This document shows, in pieces, positions 10,960 through 24,188 of a stretch of 50,132 nt of DNA. The notes under the pieces were generated by a model. That model did no database searches. It saw only the letters and a program-made list of their open reading frames with translations, and was not told where the DNA came from. The first letter of the stretch is position 1. The number at the start of each line of letters is the position of its first letter. The translations under genes were made by a program, and so were the position numbers. This DNA comes from Hofstenia miamia (taxonomy: Eukaryota; Xenacoelomorpha; Acoela; Hofsteniidae). Where the stretch lies: the NCBI GenBank assembly GCA_900660155.1, contig CABFPE010000348.1, positions 263,651-313,782 of the forward strand, written 5' to 3'.

Positions 10960-12430
10960 GCTTTGAATACATAAAAAATTAGACCCCTATTCCAAGTGCG
11001 CAATGTAAAAATATATATATAATCATTTCGGTCAAAGGTAGAAAATAAATTGTTACTATAGATTTCAGGGTACATATAGTTAGGCTGCTTAAGTTAAGCT
11101 CAACTTGTTTATAAAAAAAACCGTGGGAAACTGATATCAATGACTTAGTGCACATCCAAGTCTGTAGAAACATCCAATCATGAGCAATTTGAATTGATTC
11201 CGTAAAAATTATATCCAAACCTAATAATTAGGTAATAGAATATGATAGGAGTGACCTTCCACAGTATAATCAAATTAATCAATGTCTCATTTAATTCACA
11301 AAATAATATGAATGTTTGCAATTACTGTGAAACAATTACCCATGAAATGAAATCGATCAGGGCCGAAAATTTTTTTACAATCGTATTGAATATCTGTGAT
11401 TAGAAAGAGGTTAATTTTAATTATATTTACTGTATTCAACAAGGCCATTTCAGTTCTTGAATATAATAATGTTCGATCAGAATTGCTGAAATGATAAATT
11501 TTTTGAAAATGAATTCAAAACTGTTAGTGAAATAATTAATGCAATTTATATTTTGTACTTTTTAATATTGAAATAATAATAAGTTTTGGGAAAGGCAGTG
11601 ATATCAAACAACTCAGATTATGAAGCATTAGTTTTAAAATCCTTAGTATCATCAATTTTTTTTCACATAAACTAGTTTCATTTCAATAATTTACATACCT
11701 TAGTCCAAAAATACCAATATATTTGGGGTATCTTAAAATAACAATAATATATTTTCAATTACAATGCTGATGGAATACAAATTCTAAAATTTCTGTATAT
11801 TTCATGTTTATTTAAGGAATTTGAATTGTAACTTTGAATGCATCCATGTATTCTTAGGTATGATTTAATAATATGTACAATATCACTTGTTTTAGCAACA
11901 GTATCGTGACTTGTCTAACAATATATATTTGAAAAACCATATTACTGTATATTTTCACTTGTATGGTCCTAGATTCATAATATATATCCACTTCTGTAAT
12001 TGAGCAATTAAGCATTTAGCTGTTTATTTTTCTTAACCACTTGCTAAAGAGAAGAGATTTGCTTTTCTTAGTTATTGCAGACACACTTTAAAAATTATTA
12101 CAGTGCTAAAATTGTTTTTGTTGATTGTAAGGCATATATTATGGAACATAGCCCTTTATTATATATAGATATATGACGATGGATGAATAGCTAATGCTAT
12201 CTATCTAGAATTCTTCCCTATCTATTAAAATGCTGATTTGGTTTAAATATATTCTTTTCACAGTTTATATCATTGATTGAGAGTGATTGACTTGAAAAAT
12301 AATATACTATAATCAAACATCTCAGATTTGATTAGCTTAAAATTCTTTGCAATGTTTTGAAATAAAAACTTAATTACTCTATAAAATAGTTTCATATTGT
12401 CTTTGTAACATACTAATGATATCAAAGAAA
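10311..12430. other. AT-rich stretch without recognisable gene
   Basis: Only short open frames occur (10470-11218), the largest running through a (TA)n tract. No domain, RNA gene or repeat boundary was recognised. Confidence 0.4.
10925..10957. repeat. (TA)n microsatellite
   Basis: About 16 uninterrupted TA units. Confidence 0.95.
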
Positions 12431-12508
12431 TTGCTGAAACTTTGAAGTTATATAAATAAAATTTATAGCTCTTTTGACTTGTTTTAAACTTTGAAGTTAT
12501 TTCAGCAA
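12431..12508. repeat. small fold-back sequence
   Basis: Begins TTGCTGAAA and ends TTTCAGCAA (perfect 9-base inverted repeat); ACTTTGAAGTTAT also occurs twice in direct orientation inside. It may be a tiny MITE or chance hairpin. Confidence 0.45.
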
Positions 12509-12670
12509 ACCTCCTTAATTTGCTTTATGGTTAACACACGACCTTGCATTACTGCTTAAAATACAACATTGTAAGATTACTCAATAGGAATATTAAAGTT
12601 TTGTCAATGTAAAAATCGTTTTCTTATATCAATATTTCTAGTTAATTATCAGAACAATTAAATATTTTAG

Positions 12671-12808
12671 GCTACAGTTAAACTATGTGATTGGTCACGA
12701 CGCATGATTTGTCAGATTTTGTTGAAATTGCTTATCTAACTACCAAGATTATTAGCAATGTGATTTTGTATCTGCGCTTGCTACCAATCACATAGTCGTT
12801 CCTTAGCT
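12671..12808. mobile_element. fold-back MITE, about 138 bp
   Basis: Core inverted repeat: CTATGTGATTGGT at 12683-12695 against its complement ACCAATCACATAG (12783-12795), extending outward imperfectly (GCTACAG...AACTATG against GCTAAGG...GACTATG) and inward to a CGCA box. No coding capacity. Superfamily undetermined because no clear target duplication was seen. Confidence 0.6.
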
Positions 12809-14159
12809 TTAGTGAAACTTTCTGAAAGTTATTATTCATCAGAAAAGCTATACAGTGCTAAAATTGCACTACAGGTCTTTTTAGTAGCAGTTTCATAAAC
12901 ATAAATATTAAAATATTAATTTTTCCAAAGATGATCATTTATATATACATTTAAATTTAAACAATTTTTAACAATAAATTCCTGAGGGATATAGATATTG
13001 TATTTAGTAGTAGTCTTCTAAATCCTAACAAAAAACAAAAGTTTTATGAACATTTAAAAATTTTAGAAATGAGGTGTAGAATTTAAAAAAAGATTTAGAT
13101 ATGTTATATTATCAAACTTAAAGATGTAGTTAATTTGCTTAAGATGTAGAAATAGTTTGAAGTTTCACTAAAACTTCTTATTATATATAAGTTAAGATTA
13201 GATTTATTTGCATTCACAAGCTCAGTAATTTGCAACAGTTATTTACTGATATCTAATTAATGAAAGGAAATATTCACAAGTTCAATTTAGAAAATTTTTT
13301 TAATTTTGTTTTTTTTGTAATTGATTTTGAAGTACAAAATGAACATTTATATAATACTTTGTGTATTTATGCTCAATAAGCACTTGCTTTTGTTATTACA
13401 CTTAGACTTCAATTAATGATGTCACTTTATACAACTATATTTGTAGTAAAATCATATACAATTTTTTCTACCATTATCTCACTAGGAATTATTTTTAAAG
13501 GACAAAGTTCAATTGCACTCAATGCTTTTATCAGTAGTACTCTAATGTCACTCTGGGAGTAGTAAGGATTTCTATGTCTATTTCGTTGCACCTATTAGGC
13601 TGGTAGCAACTATTAACAAAAGCCTAGCATCCTGGTTAAACAATAGAGCAATGGTTGTGGTAACCAGGGAAACCAGTAGAGACTACAGGCAAAAGTTTCC
13701 TTGGTTACCACCAATATAATTTCTATTTTAATATATATTTAATACATACTGGTAAAAATATATTTTATTATTTATTTGTAAATAGACTCTTTGATATATT
13801 TTGATTAACGTGATTTATTTTCTGATCTTCCACACTTCAATGTTAATCATATGACTTTTGTGCAGTATTTGATTGTCCCCTTGATTCTAACGTGACATTG
13901 CTTAATTTAAACTTTGATTACAAGGGAAAATTGTAAACAATTTGCAGGTATTAAATTAATTTGTATATAAACCTAGGGTAAGATGTAACTGATTCATTAC
14001 AATCAATTAGTTTAGCTCAATGCTAGTTTTATTTTCTCTTTCTTTCACTGTGGTTTTATTTAATGTTATTTACAATGATAATAATTGATAGACTCTGGCA
14101 ACAATTTGGGAATTACATTGGAACAAAGAGCAACTATTAGCAACTTCTTCTAATACCCT
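12809..14159. other. AT-rich stretch without recognisable gene
   Basis: No gene recognised. Contains the hairpin described at 13653-13712. Confidence 0.4.
13653..13712. repeat. hairpin: GGTTACC-type inverted repeat
   Basis: GGTGGTAACCAAGGAAAC (reverse complement of 13695-13712) pairs with GTGGTAACCAGGGAAACC near 13657-13674, giving an 18-base, nearly perfect stem and a loop of about 20 bases. It looks like a miniature palindromic element; no promoter boxes of a tRNA gene are present. Confidence 0.55.
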
Positions 14160-14512
14160 GAATTATGGTCACATTAAGTTACATAGAAATATATGGCTAG
14201 TGGATAAAAACTTGTTGTTTTCATTTTGTTCATACAAATTCACATAATCTCTTTATCTGTGGTTAAATCATGGTTGTTGACCTGCACAAATGCATGGTAA
14301 TTACATACTATTTATCTTATTTATTATCTATATGTAGGTCTAGGACTACTAAACTTTATTAGGATAGATAAAGTGAGGTAAATAGGGCAGCACCATTTGT
14401 TTTCTACTAGGGAACACTTAGAATGTGATAGATCTTTGACATAATGCTGTGTGGAATTGGTGTGCACATCACTTCTTGGAAACTAAAGAAAGTCAGTTAT
14501 GTTTAAATACCA
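14160..14512 (+). repeat. 5' LTR of the gypsy-type fossil
   Basis: Aligns with 19945-20268 over its length, for example CTAGTGGATAAAAACTTGTT and TTATCTATATGTAGGTCTAG. The right border (AAATACCA) is sharp; the left border is uncertain by about ten bases. Confidence 0.8.
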
Positions 14513-14579
14513 AAACATTTATTTTCTTTTGTACCACCCTTTTTATATAATTACCAAGCCCCCATTATTAAGCAACAAT

Positions 14580-15040
14580 ATAAAACTCTGTTATGTGACA
14601 TGGAATTTAAAAAAGGAGATGACATCTGAAAATTTATCACTCAAGTAGAGCATCATTTCTGGTTTAGTAAAACTTCTCATGGCTATTCAGCAAATGATGG
14701 AACTCAAGTGTGACCCTGAGGATTACCTTGCTACACTTATCAGAAAATCCAGTAGTATCATGTTTTTTGTGCAAAACACGCAGCGAATTGACAAAGACAT
14801 ATCTGAGCCTCACCAAAGTATTTGGTATCTTGCTAGAAAGGACCCCCTGTGTCTAGTACTTTGGTTAGAGGTATTGTAAGTAAGTCTACCACAATTCTAC
14901 AAAAGCCATTGTACCATCCAAACAGCCTGTGCCAGAGGAAATATGTTGGTGCTACCAGTGTGGCTAAATGGGTCATACCAGACATGTGTGCAGCCAAGTT
15001 TTTAATGTATTGGAACAAGGTGAAAGCATCTACCTAAGTG
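14580..15040 (+). pseudogene. gag-like segment with CCHC zinc knuckle (fossil)
   Basis: Lies directly inside the 5' LTR. A CCHC zinc knuckle pattern is readable near 14940-15000. Broken. Confidence 0.6.
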
Positions 15041-15779
15041 CTGAGTTATCCCCTGAAGTGGTTGAACTTATATATATATATTGTAGAATCACAGGGGGGC
15101 TCTGGCTACTCTAGCAGTACTGGGTAATTCAAGAGTTTAGATAAAAGGTTGCAAAGTCTACCATAGCAGAGAGTGACCCACATTCCAACAGAAAACATAC
15201 GCCAATTTCACCAAACAAATACAGAAATTCAAATCCAAAAAGAACTTAGGCAGTGACCAATTCAGATGGCGTCATGCTAAAGCCATATCTTTGAAGCCAT
15301 CCTTACTCACCAAGGTGCTAATTGTGTGTCTCAAGTATTAATTTCTAGCTCAATAAGCAATTTATCTCAGAGTTTTCTTATCTCAGCTCATATAAATAAA
15401 CAATAAATAAGAGGGCACATAATTACTGTGCATTCACGTTCAGCAATGGCATAGTATATTTGCAAGGTGTTAAATTATGTGCATGCATGAACAGATCAAA
15501 TAAAAGTTGGTATTCCCTACATGTAATCATAACCTAAAGTGACCATGATTTGGGCTGTCACCATTAAGGAGCTATTTGTTGCCCCAGACCTGGTGCAATT
15601 TCCTCCTGAATTGTCACCAGATCTTAAGCAATAGTTATCATTACCAAATCCTTAATGAAGAATCTAAAGGGGGGTTAATAGATAAATAGTTGAAAAAGAT
15701 TGAATGCAGTAGTAGGAAGCCAAATTTATGGTGTGCTTTGCTACAGTAAACTCAGATATTTATTACAAAAATCTGTAAC

Positions 15780-16670
15780 TTATTACCTGGATATTGTTTA
15801 CAGTTTCAAGACACAGTTTCCCTCACAAAGTTAAAATGAGCAATCACACATAATTTTAAATTGAGGGGACAAATACTAACACTATCAAATAACTACTTAT
15901 TGGCAGATGCCTATGTAATTAGGTGACATCCTGAAGACTGTGTTTATTACTCTGTACTGTTTGTATGAATGGAAATATATGGCCTTCAGGCTTTGGAACA
16001 CCCAGGCTACATTCCAATGCTATGTCATGAAGGTGCTGTGCAACAGAAAAAATATGTTTGAGAAAAGATTCCTTTACTTACATCAATGATATGCTGATTG
16101 ACAGTAAAACCCTCAGTAAACACATAGAGAAATTGCAGCAAACTTTAGGAACATTATGAGATGCTTGTCTAAATGTCAATGGCAATAAGTGTACCATCCT
16201 ACAGAATGCAGCTATAGAATGGAAGCCCCCAGAGGCAGAAAAGATCTACAGAGTTTAATGGTTTTTCTTGTTACTATGAAATATTCATCCCTAAATTATC
16301 TAAATGAACTAAGTGCATCTCTAGATTATTAAGAAAAAACATTGACTTCAAGTGGACATGGGAAGAGCAGAGTGAGTTGGACATCATTAAGAAAGAGCTT
16401 GATCAATTACTTTGTCTAAATACTCCTGATTGTGATCTGGAATTGATAATGAATTGTGATGCCAGCATGGTGGAGATAAGTGGCATATTTGGTTAGGTCA
16501 TAAATGGAAAGGAACTCCCCATGCAATATTTTAGTCTGAAGCTTTGTGCTTCTGAGGAGAATTGTTGGGCCACAAAAACTAAAATGCTTGCTCTAGTAGA
16601 ATCTCTCTGCAAATTTCACTATTTCCAACTAGAGAAAAACTTTTGGGTGTGGAAAGATAACTGGCCCTCA
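15780..16670 (+). pseudogene. reverse transcriptase and RNase H segment (fossil)
   Basis: The polymerase catalytic block is recognisable near 16080-16100 and is followed by the typical Ty3/gypsy connection and RNase H blocks ending near 16660. Broken. Confidence 0.75.
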
Positions 16671-16879
16671 TGCAGCTAAAGAAGATTTCAAGAGATTGTT
16701 TGAGCATCATTGCCCACTTTATTCAATACCTCAATAATTTTAATTTCTCAATCACTCATCAAAATCAGGTATTTACACATAAACACAGACTATTGGACTG
16801 CCCTTTCAAGTTATGAGTGTGTATAGAAAAGTCTCTGAAAGAGAAAGTCATATTCAGTTTCCTCCCAGGCACAAAAACA

Positions 16880-18110
16880 ATTTTCTCCGCAATATCAACA
16901 TTGACCAGAAGGGGCATGATAGCTTACCAATTTTGATCAGGGAGAAAATTGCTGAGCACAAATTTATCAAAAAGAAGAATGATGAAAATGTCCTGAGCTA
17001 AATTCTCCTCAAGCTCAAGGAACCTGGCACCAATATTAGTCAGATGACGTTGTGATATATGAACAAGTACCATTGGAGAGTTAATGAGAACAGACTTCTC
17101 TTTTTGAATAGCAGGAATAACCACCTAGCAGGGCCTAAGTATTACCATTGACACCTGGTAAGGCAGGTGCATAAGTAAGGGAACTTTGGGATCATACAAA
17201 CAGAGGCAACATTTAACATCAAATACATCACCATTGGTATTAGTTCTGACATTTAGATGTTATTGACATCAACATTGGCATTAGATGTCATTGAAAAGTG
17301 TGAAGCCTGCTTACTAAAAAATGATCACCATTTCTTGTAACAGTGAGTTAAGCTTGAGAGCATGACCATGGATTTTCCCAACAAGGTAATACACATCAAT
17401 CTGGAGCAGCTTGTGAAAGATGACAATCAGTATCAATACCTCCTGGTCCTTGTAGACCATTTAATGAAGTATGTGTGAATTATACCTATTAATAGCACCA
17501 CTTCTCAGGCAGTAGCTGAGAAGATTATGAAGGAATACATTATTAGGCTCAGACCAATGTGCAAGATTGTCTCTAATATAGGCCCTCAGTTCAAGAGTAG
17601 TCTTATCAGCAAAGTCACTAAATAACTTAAATTTCTACACAAGACCACTACTGCATAACACCCCTAAATCAAACAGCCTGGTGGAATGGCTAAACAAAAC
17701 TTTGATTAAGCTTAATAGAGCCACTGTGCCATGAGCAGTCAGAAAAAAAGGGGAGACTGGTTTTTGAAATGATTGAATATTTTTACAATAGGTCAGTGCA
17801 TTATACTACAGGAGTCAAGCTCTTCAAAGCTCTGTTCAGGCCAGAAGCTGAGACACTGCTATTAATGATGTTTCCCAACTACAATGAGCTAACTCCTAGT
17901 AATTATTGTAAAAAAATATGAGAGAGTTGGAATCAACTCCAACAACTGTATGTCACTACGAAAAATGTTTTCAGTTTGACAATAGAGAGTGTTCAATAAA
18001 AACCTATACAGTGAGCCCCATAAGAAGGGTGATAGTGTGTTTGTGCACACACCACTTCTGGTTGCTGATTGTTAGCTTTTAGATGGGCAGGTCTCTTTAT
18101 AATAAAAATG
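16880..18110 (+). pseudogene. integrase segment (fossil)
   Basis: Downstream of RNase H, the region near 17370-17640 reads as an integrase catalytic core of Ty3/gypsy type. Broken. Confidence 0.65.
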
Positions 18111-18759
18111 TAATTTTTCATAGCAAATATAATTTAAGTAATGGCAGGAAAGTCCAATTCCAGAGAATAAAATGAACTAATAATGACATTGATTCCATTG
18201 TAATAGATGACAATGACGAGTTTACATAAGTGAATAATTGTAATGATTGGTATTATAAATTTAAAAACCTAGTTGACATAGATGAGGAAAATTTTGATGA
18301 TATTTCTTATGAGAGTAGCATATCTAAAAAACTGAACTTGAGAGATGCACATGGCCTAAAACAGAGATCCATAATGGAATGGTGCATGTTCTCAGTCTTT
18401 GGGATCTGACTCTAATTTTTCTGTTTAGAAATGAATACCCAAGCTCAATCAAATATGTCTTCCAGCCAAGTGAGCAGGAAAGTCTGGAGATAAATGGAGA
18501 AACATAATGGAAGTTCACCATCCTCAACAGAGTCATGGAGGTCAAAGTCTAGACCTGTTGTGGAGAAAGGATAGCAGAGGTCCAAGGTGTTGAAACTTGA
18601 TTCCCAATGAGTGAGGCAACTATTAGTTTATCTGCCCTAGACAACACCTGGAGCATCAATGATAGCTTGATCTCCTGTTGATAAGACAATCAGCTTGGCA
18701 GGCAAAGAATAATTGATTGATGAAACCATGGATGCTGCAAGTAACACTGTACCTAATTT

Positions 18760-19660
18760 AGTTAATTTGCCTTAATGATCCCTTTAATATCAACCCTCAA
18801 GTGATCTGGGATACTACCAGGACATTAGCTGTGCATGTGCACCCTCTATTTTCCATGATTCATTCAAAAAAATTTGAGAATTGGAAACTGTGTATGTCAA
18901 AAGTTGGAGATGAAGTAGTACATCTATATTTCATCACCTCAATTCAGTATAAAGAGCTTATTATGTTTGGGCCTGTTTGAAGAGGGAGCCAAAAAGATGT
19001 GGCAACAATACAATGGTAGGAGCCTAGAGTGTTCTATAGATGTAGTATCTTTAGTGATGGACACAGAGTGACATCCCAAAGACAGTACTATTATCTGCTA
19101 CAACTCACAGATGTTAGCAGCTCTAGGCCACTGCTATTGGAAAAGTATGGCCTAAATAATGTATGACAAAGATTTTGGTTTAAGGCACTTCAGTAAATTC
19201 ATATCCAGTTGGAATGAGCTCAAGGAGTGTGAGTGAATTGAAATGATCCACTTTAAGATTGAGAACTTTATTGTAATTTACAAAAGCAAATATCATGCTA
19301 TGAATATCTATACCTCCAATATCTCCATCACCAAAATCATATACCCAACCTACTTTTGTGCTTGAAGGTTCTGAAACACTGAATGATTGTTGATCAGCAC
19401 CTCATATTAGACACCACCCTGCAAGCTCAGATGTTGGAGTTATTAATGCAGATAGGGCATTACAGATCTCCATGCCAGCTCCACTTTATCTCAAAGCTAA
19501 TTGCTTCTGGACAAAATCAGAGGATTGTTAACCCACCTTAAGAGCAAAATGCAATTTAAGGGCAAATTGCCAGATATTGACCTAGCCAGCCTGTCCATGT
19601 GCTTCTACTGGTCCATTGAAAGAGTACTAACTGAAATAAAGTAGGCCTATGAATTAAATG
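18760..19660 (+). pseudogene. second gag-like segment downstream of pol (fossil)
   Basis: Shows capsid-like Trp/Lys-rich helical blocks (near 18860-19020) and a Cys-rich patch near 19590-19620 that could be a decayed zinc knuckle. Its position after integrase is unusual. Identity is inference. Broken. Confidence 0.35.
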
Positions 19661-19944
19661 AAAACAAGAACTTTAAAGCAAAGCTATTTAAAAAAGAAAG
19701 AACACCCAACATATATTTGTGAGGAGTGATCTGGCTGCTGGTGATCTTAACAAAAGATCTCACCATTCAGCTGCTAGTTAACCAAAAGGACTGAGATTGA
19801 ATGACTACACAGAGCCCATTTGAGATTGCCATCTGTCCACCTTAATGGAAGGCAAAGAACTGGGCATTAAAAAATGTCCAATTGAAAGTCAGCCCTATGA
19901 CCATTAGTAATAAATTAGGCATCTGCCATTAGATCTTAATATCT

Positions 19945-20268
19945 TTATTAACACATTAAGTTCCATATAGGTATAAAGCTAGTGGATAAAAACTTGTTCT
20001 TTTCAAATTCGTTCATACAAATGCTCATAATCTCTTCCACTGTGGTTAAATCATGCCTGTTGGACTGCATGAATGCATGGTAACTAAATTTTATTTATTT
20101 ATGTTCTTAGTTATTATCTATATGTAGGTCTAGGGATAATAAACTTTATTGAGATGGATAATACAAAGTGAGGCACTAGGAAACAATTAGCTCATGATAA
20201 ATCTGTGTAGAATTGGTGAACAACACTCTTCTTGGAAACTAAGGAATGCTAATTATGTTTAAATACCA
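19945..20268 (+). repeat. 3' LTR of the gypsy-type fossil
   Basis: Partner of 14160-14512; ends with the same AAATACCA border. Confidence 0.8.
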
Positions 20269-23200
20269 ATCATTGATTTGCTGGAATCAGAGTTGGAGTA
20301 GGTTGATTCTGTTTGTTTCTATAACTATGGAGTACCCTCTCCATTGAAGTCAGATAACGGAATTTGCAGTTTACCCTTAATGGAACCCCTCTGATTCTAC
20401 AGTAAATTAGACAGTGCTCCAAGTCAAATTTAGTCCTATTATATAGTATTGTGTCAGTGGAATGCTTGTTATCATCCAGACTAGGTTGTTTATATATAAT
20501 ATCTATCTGTCTAGTTTGTTTTACATGAAAAGCAGAACGCTTGTAATCTTCACTGATATCACCAGAATTTTTCAAAATCTGTAATGGCGGTTTCTTCAAA
20601 AAATTTAAATGCTTATAACTCAAGAACAATAAATGATATTTAAGACTATGGAAAATCACAAGAAATAGATTTGTCTCCTCTCAATTTGAGCATGGCGCCC
20701 CTGAATGGGATCAGACAATTTATCTTCAGAAAAAAAAATATTTGAGGGTAATTGTTGTTCCCAAAAACACTAGCAGCCTCATTATCTGAGGATTAGGCAT
20801 GGAAAGATATTCTAGCACAAATCTTCATCATTACATGAGTCTTGCACAAACTGTTTGGATATATAAATAGTAGACTTGGATAAAATTGTTCAAAAATATA
20901 AACAAAGAGGTGTCTCACTTTAAAGTAATCTTCATAGAAATAGGGTTAATGATGAGCTATAAACCAAAATTTTTTGATTTAGTGCTTTTTTAGGCACAGA
21001 TTGCTTCACTGAAGGCTTATCATGTCACATTCATAGGTTCATCATTATCATGTACTTCCTCATCTTTATGGTAGTGATGCAATTTATAATTAAAAGTTAA
21101 GCCCAGAATTTAATTTCAAAGTACCTCCACTAAAATTAAAATTTTAGGCATAATTCTAAAAAATGCATGACAGGCTGTCGAAATCTGTATTGATTCTGTA
21201 CATTTTTGATCATTGCAGGAATGTGGCATAGTTGTCGTCATATCAAGTAGCTAGCCTTATCATTGTATTCTAGATAATTTAATATATTACTGATAAATTT
21301 CCTTAATGACTTTTCACTTCACATGCTTGCACGAGCTCAGCCGGGACTTGGGTAATGTATTGACAGAACACAAAGTAGTAGAGTTGGGTTGTTGCTCTTT
21401 TGTAATGTAGACTGCATTATTATCATAACAATAGTTTTTGAAAAATTTTTAATGCTTTCGAAAAATGGGATTTTCCATTGGAAAAAATCTTATATTAGAT
21501 ATACTTCAAATACACGAATAGTTTTTGTACAAATTCTCTCTATAATAGAGAAGCACACTTACGAATAGATATGAAAAATTCCCATGCTTCCCAAAATTTT
21601 CTTATTGGCTTAGCGAAATTGTAGAAGAACGTTCATAAAAGATTGTGACTTTAAAGGAAAATTGGTTTGTTTTGGGTTATTTTGTAGATCAAAGAATTTT
21701 GAGTTGATGATAACATTATAACATAAAAACATTTATATGATTATTTGCGTAGTGATAATCTAATCGTCATTAATGTATTTATAATATTTTTTAAGATAAT
21801 GAGTGTTAGTTTGAGGGGTCTTTTGTCAATTTAATGCCATGAACCGTTTTAGCTACAAAACTTTTTTCAAATCCAATTTGGAAATTTGACACTTCTGATG
21901 TATTGACACACTAAATTTAGTGTTAGCCAGTTGTCTACATTGCGGAATTTGTTTACCCCCATCATATTTGTTATGCACATCACTTGACTGTGAAATTTTT
22001 ATACTGTGTGAAACATATGTATTGGTAGATATCTGTGCTGAAGGCTGTTGTTCTGCAAAAAATTCTTGAAAATGAACTATATTTTGAAAATCGGAAGTAA
22101 TAATTTATCGATTTTTTTTTCGAAACTAACAAATATTTTAAGGAATGCATTGCTAGCTTAATTACCAGAGCAATTCATTAAAATCTCTTGGCGGACAATC
22201 TGGTACAAATATTCACAGTTCAAAAACAGCATGTTAAAGAGCATTTCAGCGTAATCTCTGGTCCAGGGGGCTACGGCTCCACCACATAAATATTTATCCC
22301 AAATGCTCACCATTCCATGGCCAAAATCCAAGAAAGTTCAACTTTGTTAATAGGCTTGGACAAAGTTGTTCGATAACTTGAATAAAAAGACTTGTAACTA
22401 AGTAATGCAATTAGAGTTAGAGTTAAGTTCATTTATTTATATCCAACAAACTTGAAATGAATCGAATCATGTTCAGGTCTGGTCGTCTTAAGGTAGTAAA
22501 TGTCAAAATTTCGTTCAATTTGTGCTGAATTTTAAGTTTACAAATCACACACTTTTTTATTTTGCTACTTTTACTTCGAAACTATTAATTTGTTTAAAAG
22601 ACAAAAGAATATATTTCGGTCACATACAGATTATTCACATCATTTCAAAATTTTGATTAATTACTATTCAACAGTTTAAGATAGACCGAAATTTAACAAA
22701 TCTGGATTAGTGCTCTAGGAAATGTCTTCCCAGGGCTAAAATTTCTCAATCCGATTTCCAAGCATTAGCAGTTTTTTGCGAAAACGACAAGCCTTCAAAT
22801 ACACCTATGGCAAAATAAGGTCGAACAACGAAGATAATAACGAAATATGTAAAATTTTGGGCATTTAAATTTTTGTCTAAATTAAAGAACTTGCGTATAG
22901 TTTAGTTTGTGGGAATTGTAAATATTTGAGATTAAGGGTATTTTAATGATGCAGCCTAAGAACATTTTTAATAACACCCTAATTTTTGGATGGATTTTAA
23001 AGAATTCGTCCACCCATGATTTTTTCATAAATATTTCTAAGAAATGCACGCCAAGAATGTCATAGGTATTTTTTAATTAGATTTAGGGATGCAGAAAGAG
23101 GAATTCATCAATGTTGAGACATAATTATCACTATTTACGATTAAATATCAAGGAGAAATGCTGCAATGCTTGTAGTTAGCTAATCTCTACTTGGAGAAAT

Positions 23201-23310
23201 GTATTCCGCCACTTCAGACCAAATCAGAGAATATCTGTAAATAAATTCATTGGTTGAGCTATTTTCAGTCTATAGTGAAAATTTCGAACCACAGTCTTTC
23301 TTTGCCATAT
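20269..23310. other. 3-kb stretch without recognisable gene
   Basis: The longest open frame is 129 codons on the minus strand (20270-20659). It begins beside the LTR edge and has no recognised domain, signal or membrane segment; I do not call it a gene. No RNA gene, inverted repeat or microsatellite of note was seen. Confidence 0.35.
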
Positions 23311-24188
23311 ATGATGCCTGGTTACTTACCTCTTGCCATCTGCTATTTGATTATCTCCAAACATTTGGAAGGGATGAGTCAACGTAATATAACCCGACTT
23401 GTAGAGCGACCTCAAAGTATTGTCGGGGATATCATCAAACGTTTCACTTCTGAAAACATCATTGCTCGCAAGCCAAAGTCCGGAAGACCAAAGAGGACTC
23501 TAAAGCCTCCCAATCAGCTCTCACGTGTCTTTCAAAGTGAAATCCTTGGAAGACTTCAGAGGAATGTTCAAGGAATGGGCTGATTGTCACATTGTGACAA
23601 CAAGAACTGTGCGAAACATCCTGAAGAAGTAATCAATTGAGAGTTTCGTGGCAATCAGAAACCCATTCTTAACATCAAAGCAAAGATTACGCAATTTGAG
23701 TCCAATTTAATGAGAGACAATTCATTTGGTCTAATGATATGTTTTCAGATGAGCCAACTAGGCAGAAGTTCAGATTCTTGCCTCCACTTACTCGGGGGAC
23801 CATGAATTATTGTGGGAAGTCTGTAATGGTATGGGGTGCGATATGGAACTGTGGCTTTCGCAAGATTGTTCACATCACTGGTACTCTTATGAACTTTTAA
23901 TATGCTCGGATTCTAGAAAAGGAATTCTTACCGCTCCATACAAGTGATCAATATATCAGCAGGATTGTGCTCCATGTCATACCTCACAAGAAATGACAAA
24001 TTTCCTTTACAATAATACGGTAGCTATCCTTGCTGACAGCATACTCTTCACACTGAAGACGAGCTGTGGAGCGCAATAAAGAAAAAAGTTTATGCAATTC
24101 CCAACCGCTTTATTGAAAAAATTTTGGCTTCAATCTCTGATCGCCTTAGAGATGTTATTCGCTCAAAGGGACACCCCAAAAAATATTA
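23311..24188 (+). pseudogene. Tc1/mariner-superfamily transposase, degenerate but nearly full length
   Basis: From the ATG at 23311 the first 91 codons are open and encode the paired-like DNA-binding region: a helix-turn-helix (SKHLEGMSQRNITRLVERPQ) followed by the second domain and a GRPKRT hook. After 23583 the frame breaks but catalytic blocks remain: GKSVMVWGAIWNCG near 23818-23858, QQDCAPCHTSQEMTNF near 23958-24005 with the second Asp retained, and EDELWSAIKKKV near 24058-24094 carrying the last acidic region, ending at the stop at 24186-24188. Total coding span (about 290-340 codons) equals the usual Tc1 transposase. It has several stops and frame shifts and is inactive. Terminal inverted repeats were not identified. 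Confidence 0.85.

Larger units (their letters stand above)
14160..20268 (+). mobile_element. Ty3/gypsy-type LTR retrotransposon fossil, about 6.1 kb, broken
   Basis: Two direct long terminal repeats (about 350 and 320 bp) bound a 5.4-kb interior. Parts in order: a gag-like segment with a CCHC zinc knuckle near 14940-15000; reverse transcriptase with the (Y/I)xDD-type block near 16080-16100; RNase H near 16430-16660; an integrase region near 16900-17900; then a second gag-like, zinc-knuckle-like segment near 18760-19660. The RT, RNase H, integrase order identifies the Ty3/gypsy (Metaviridae) type. It is heavily broken, with well over twenty breaks, and the LTRs differ by many substitutions and indels, so it is an old insertion. 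Confidence 0.85.

Noticed and set aside
13620-13720. tRNA-derived SINE or tRNA gene
   Set aside because: A strong hairpin exists, but no A-box and B-box pair or cloverleaf could be drawn.
20270-20659. 129-codon minus-strand open frame next to the gypsy 3' LTR
   Set aside because: No recognisable domain, no signal or membrane segment, and no supporting splice structure.
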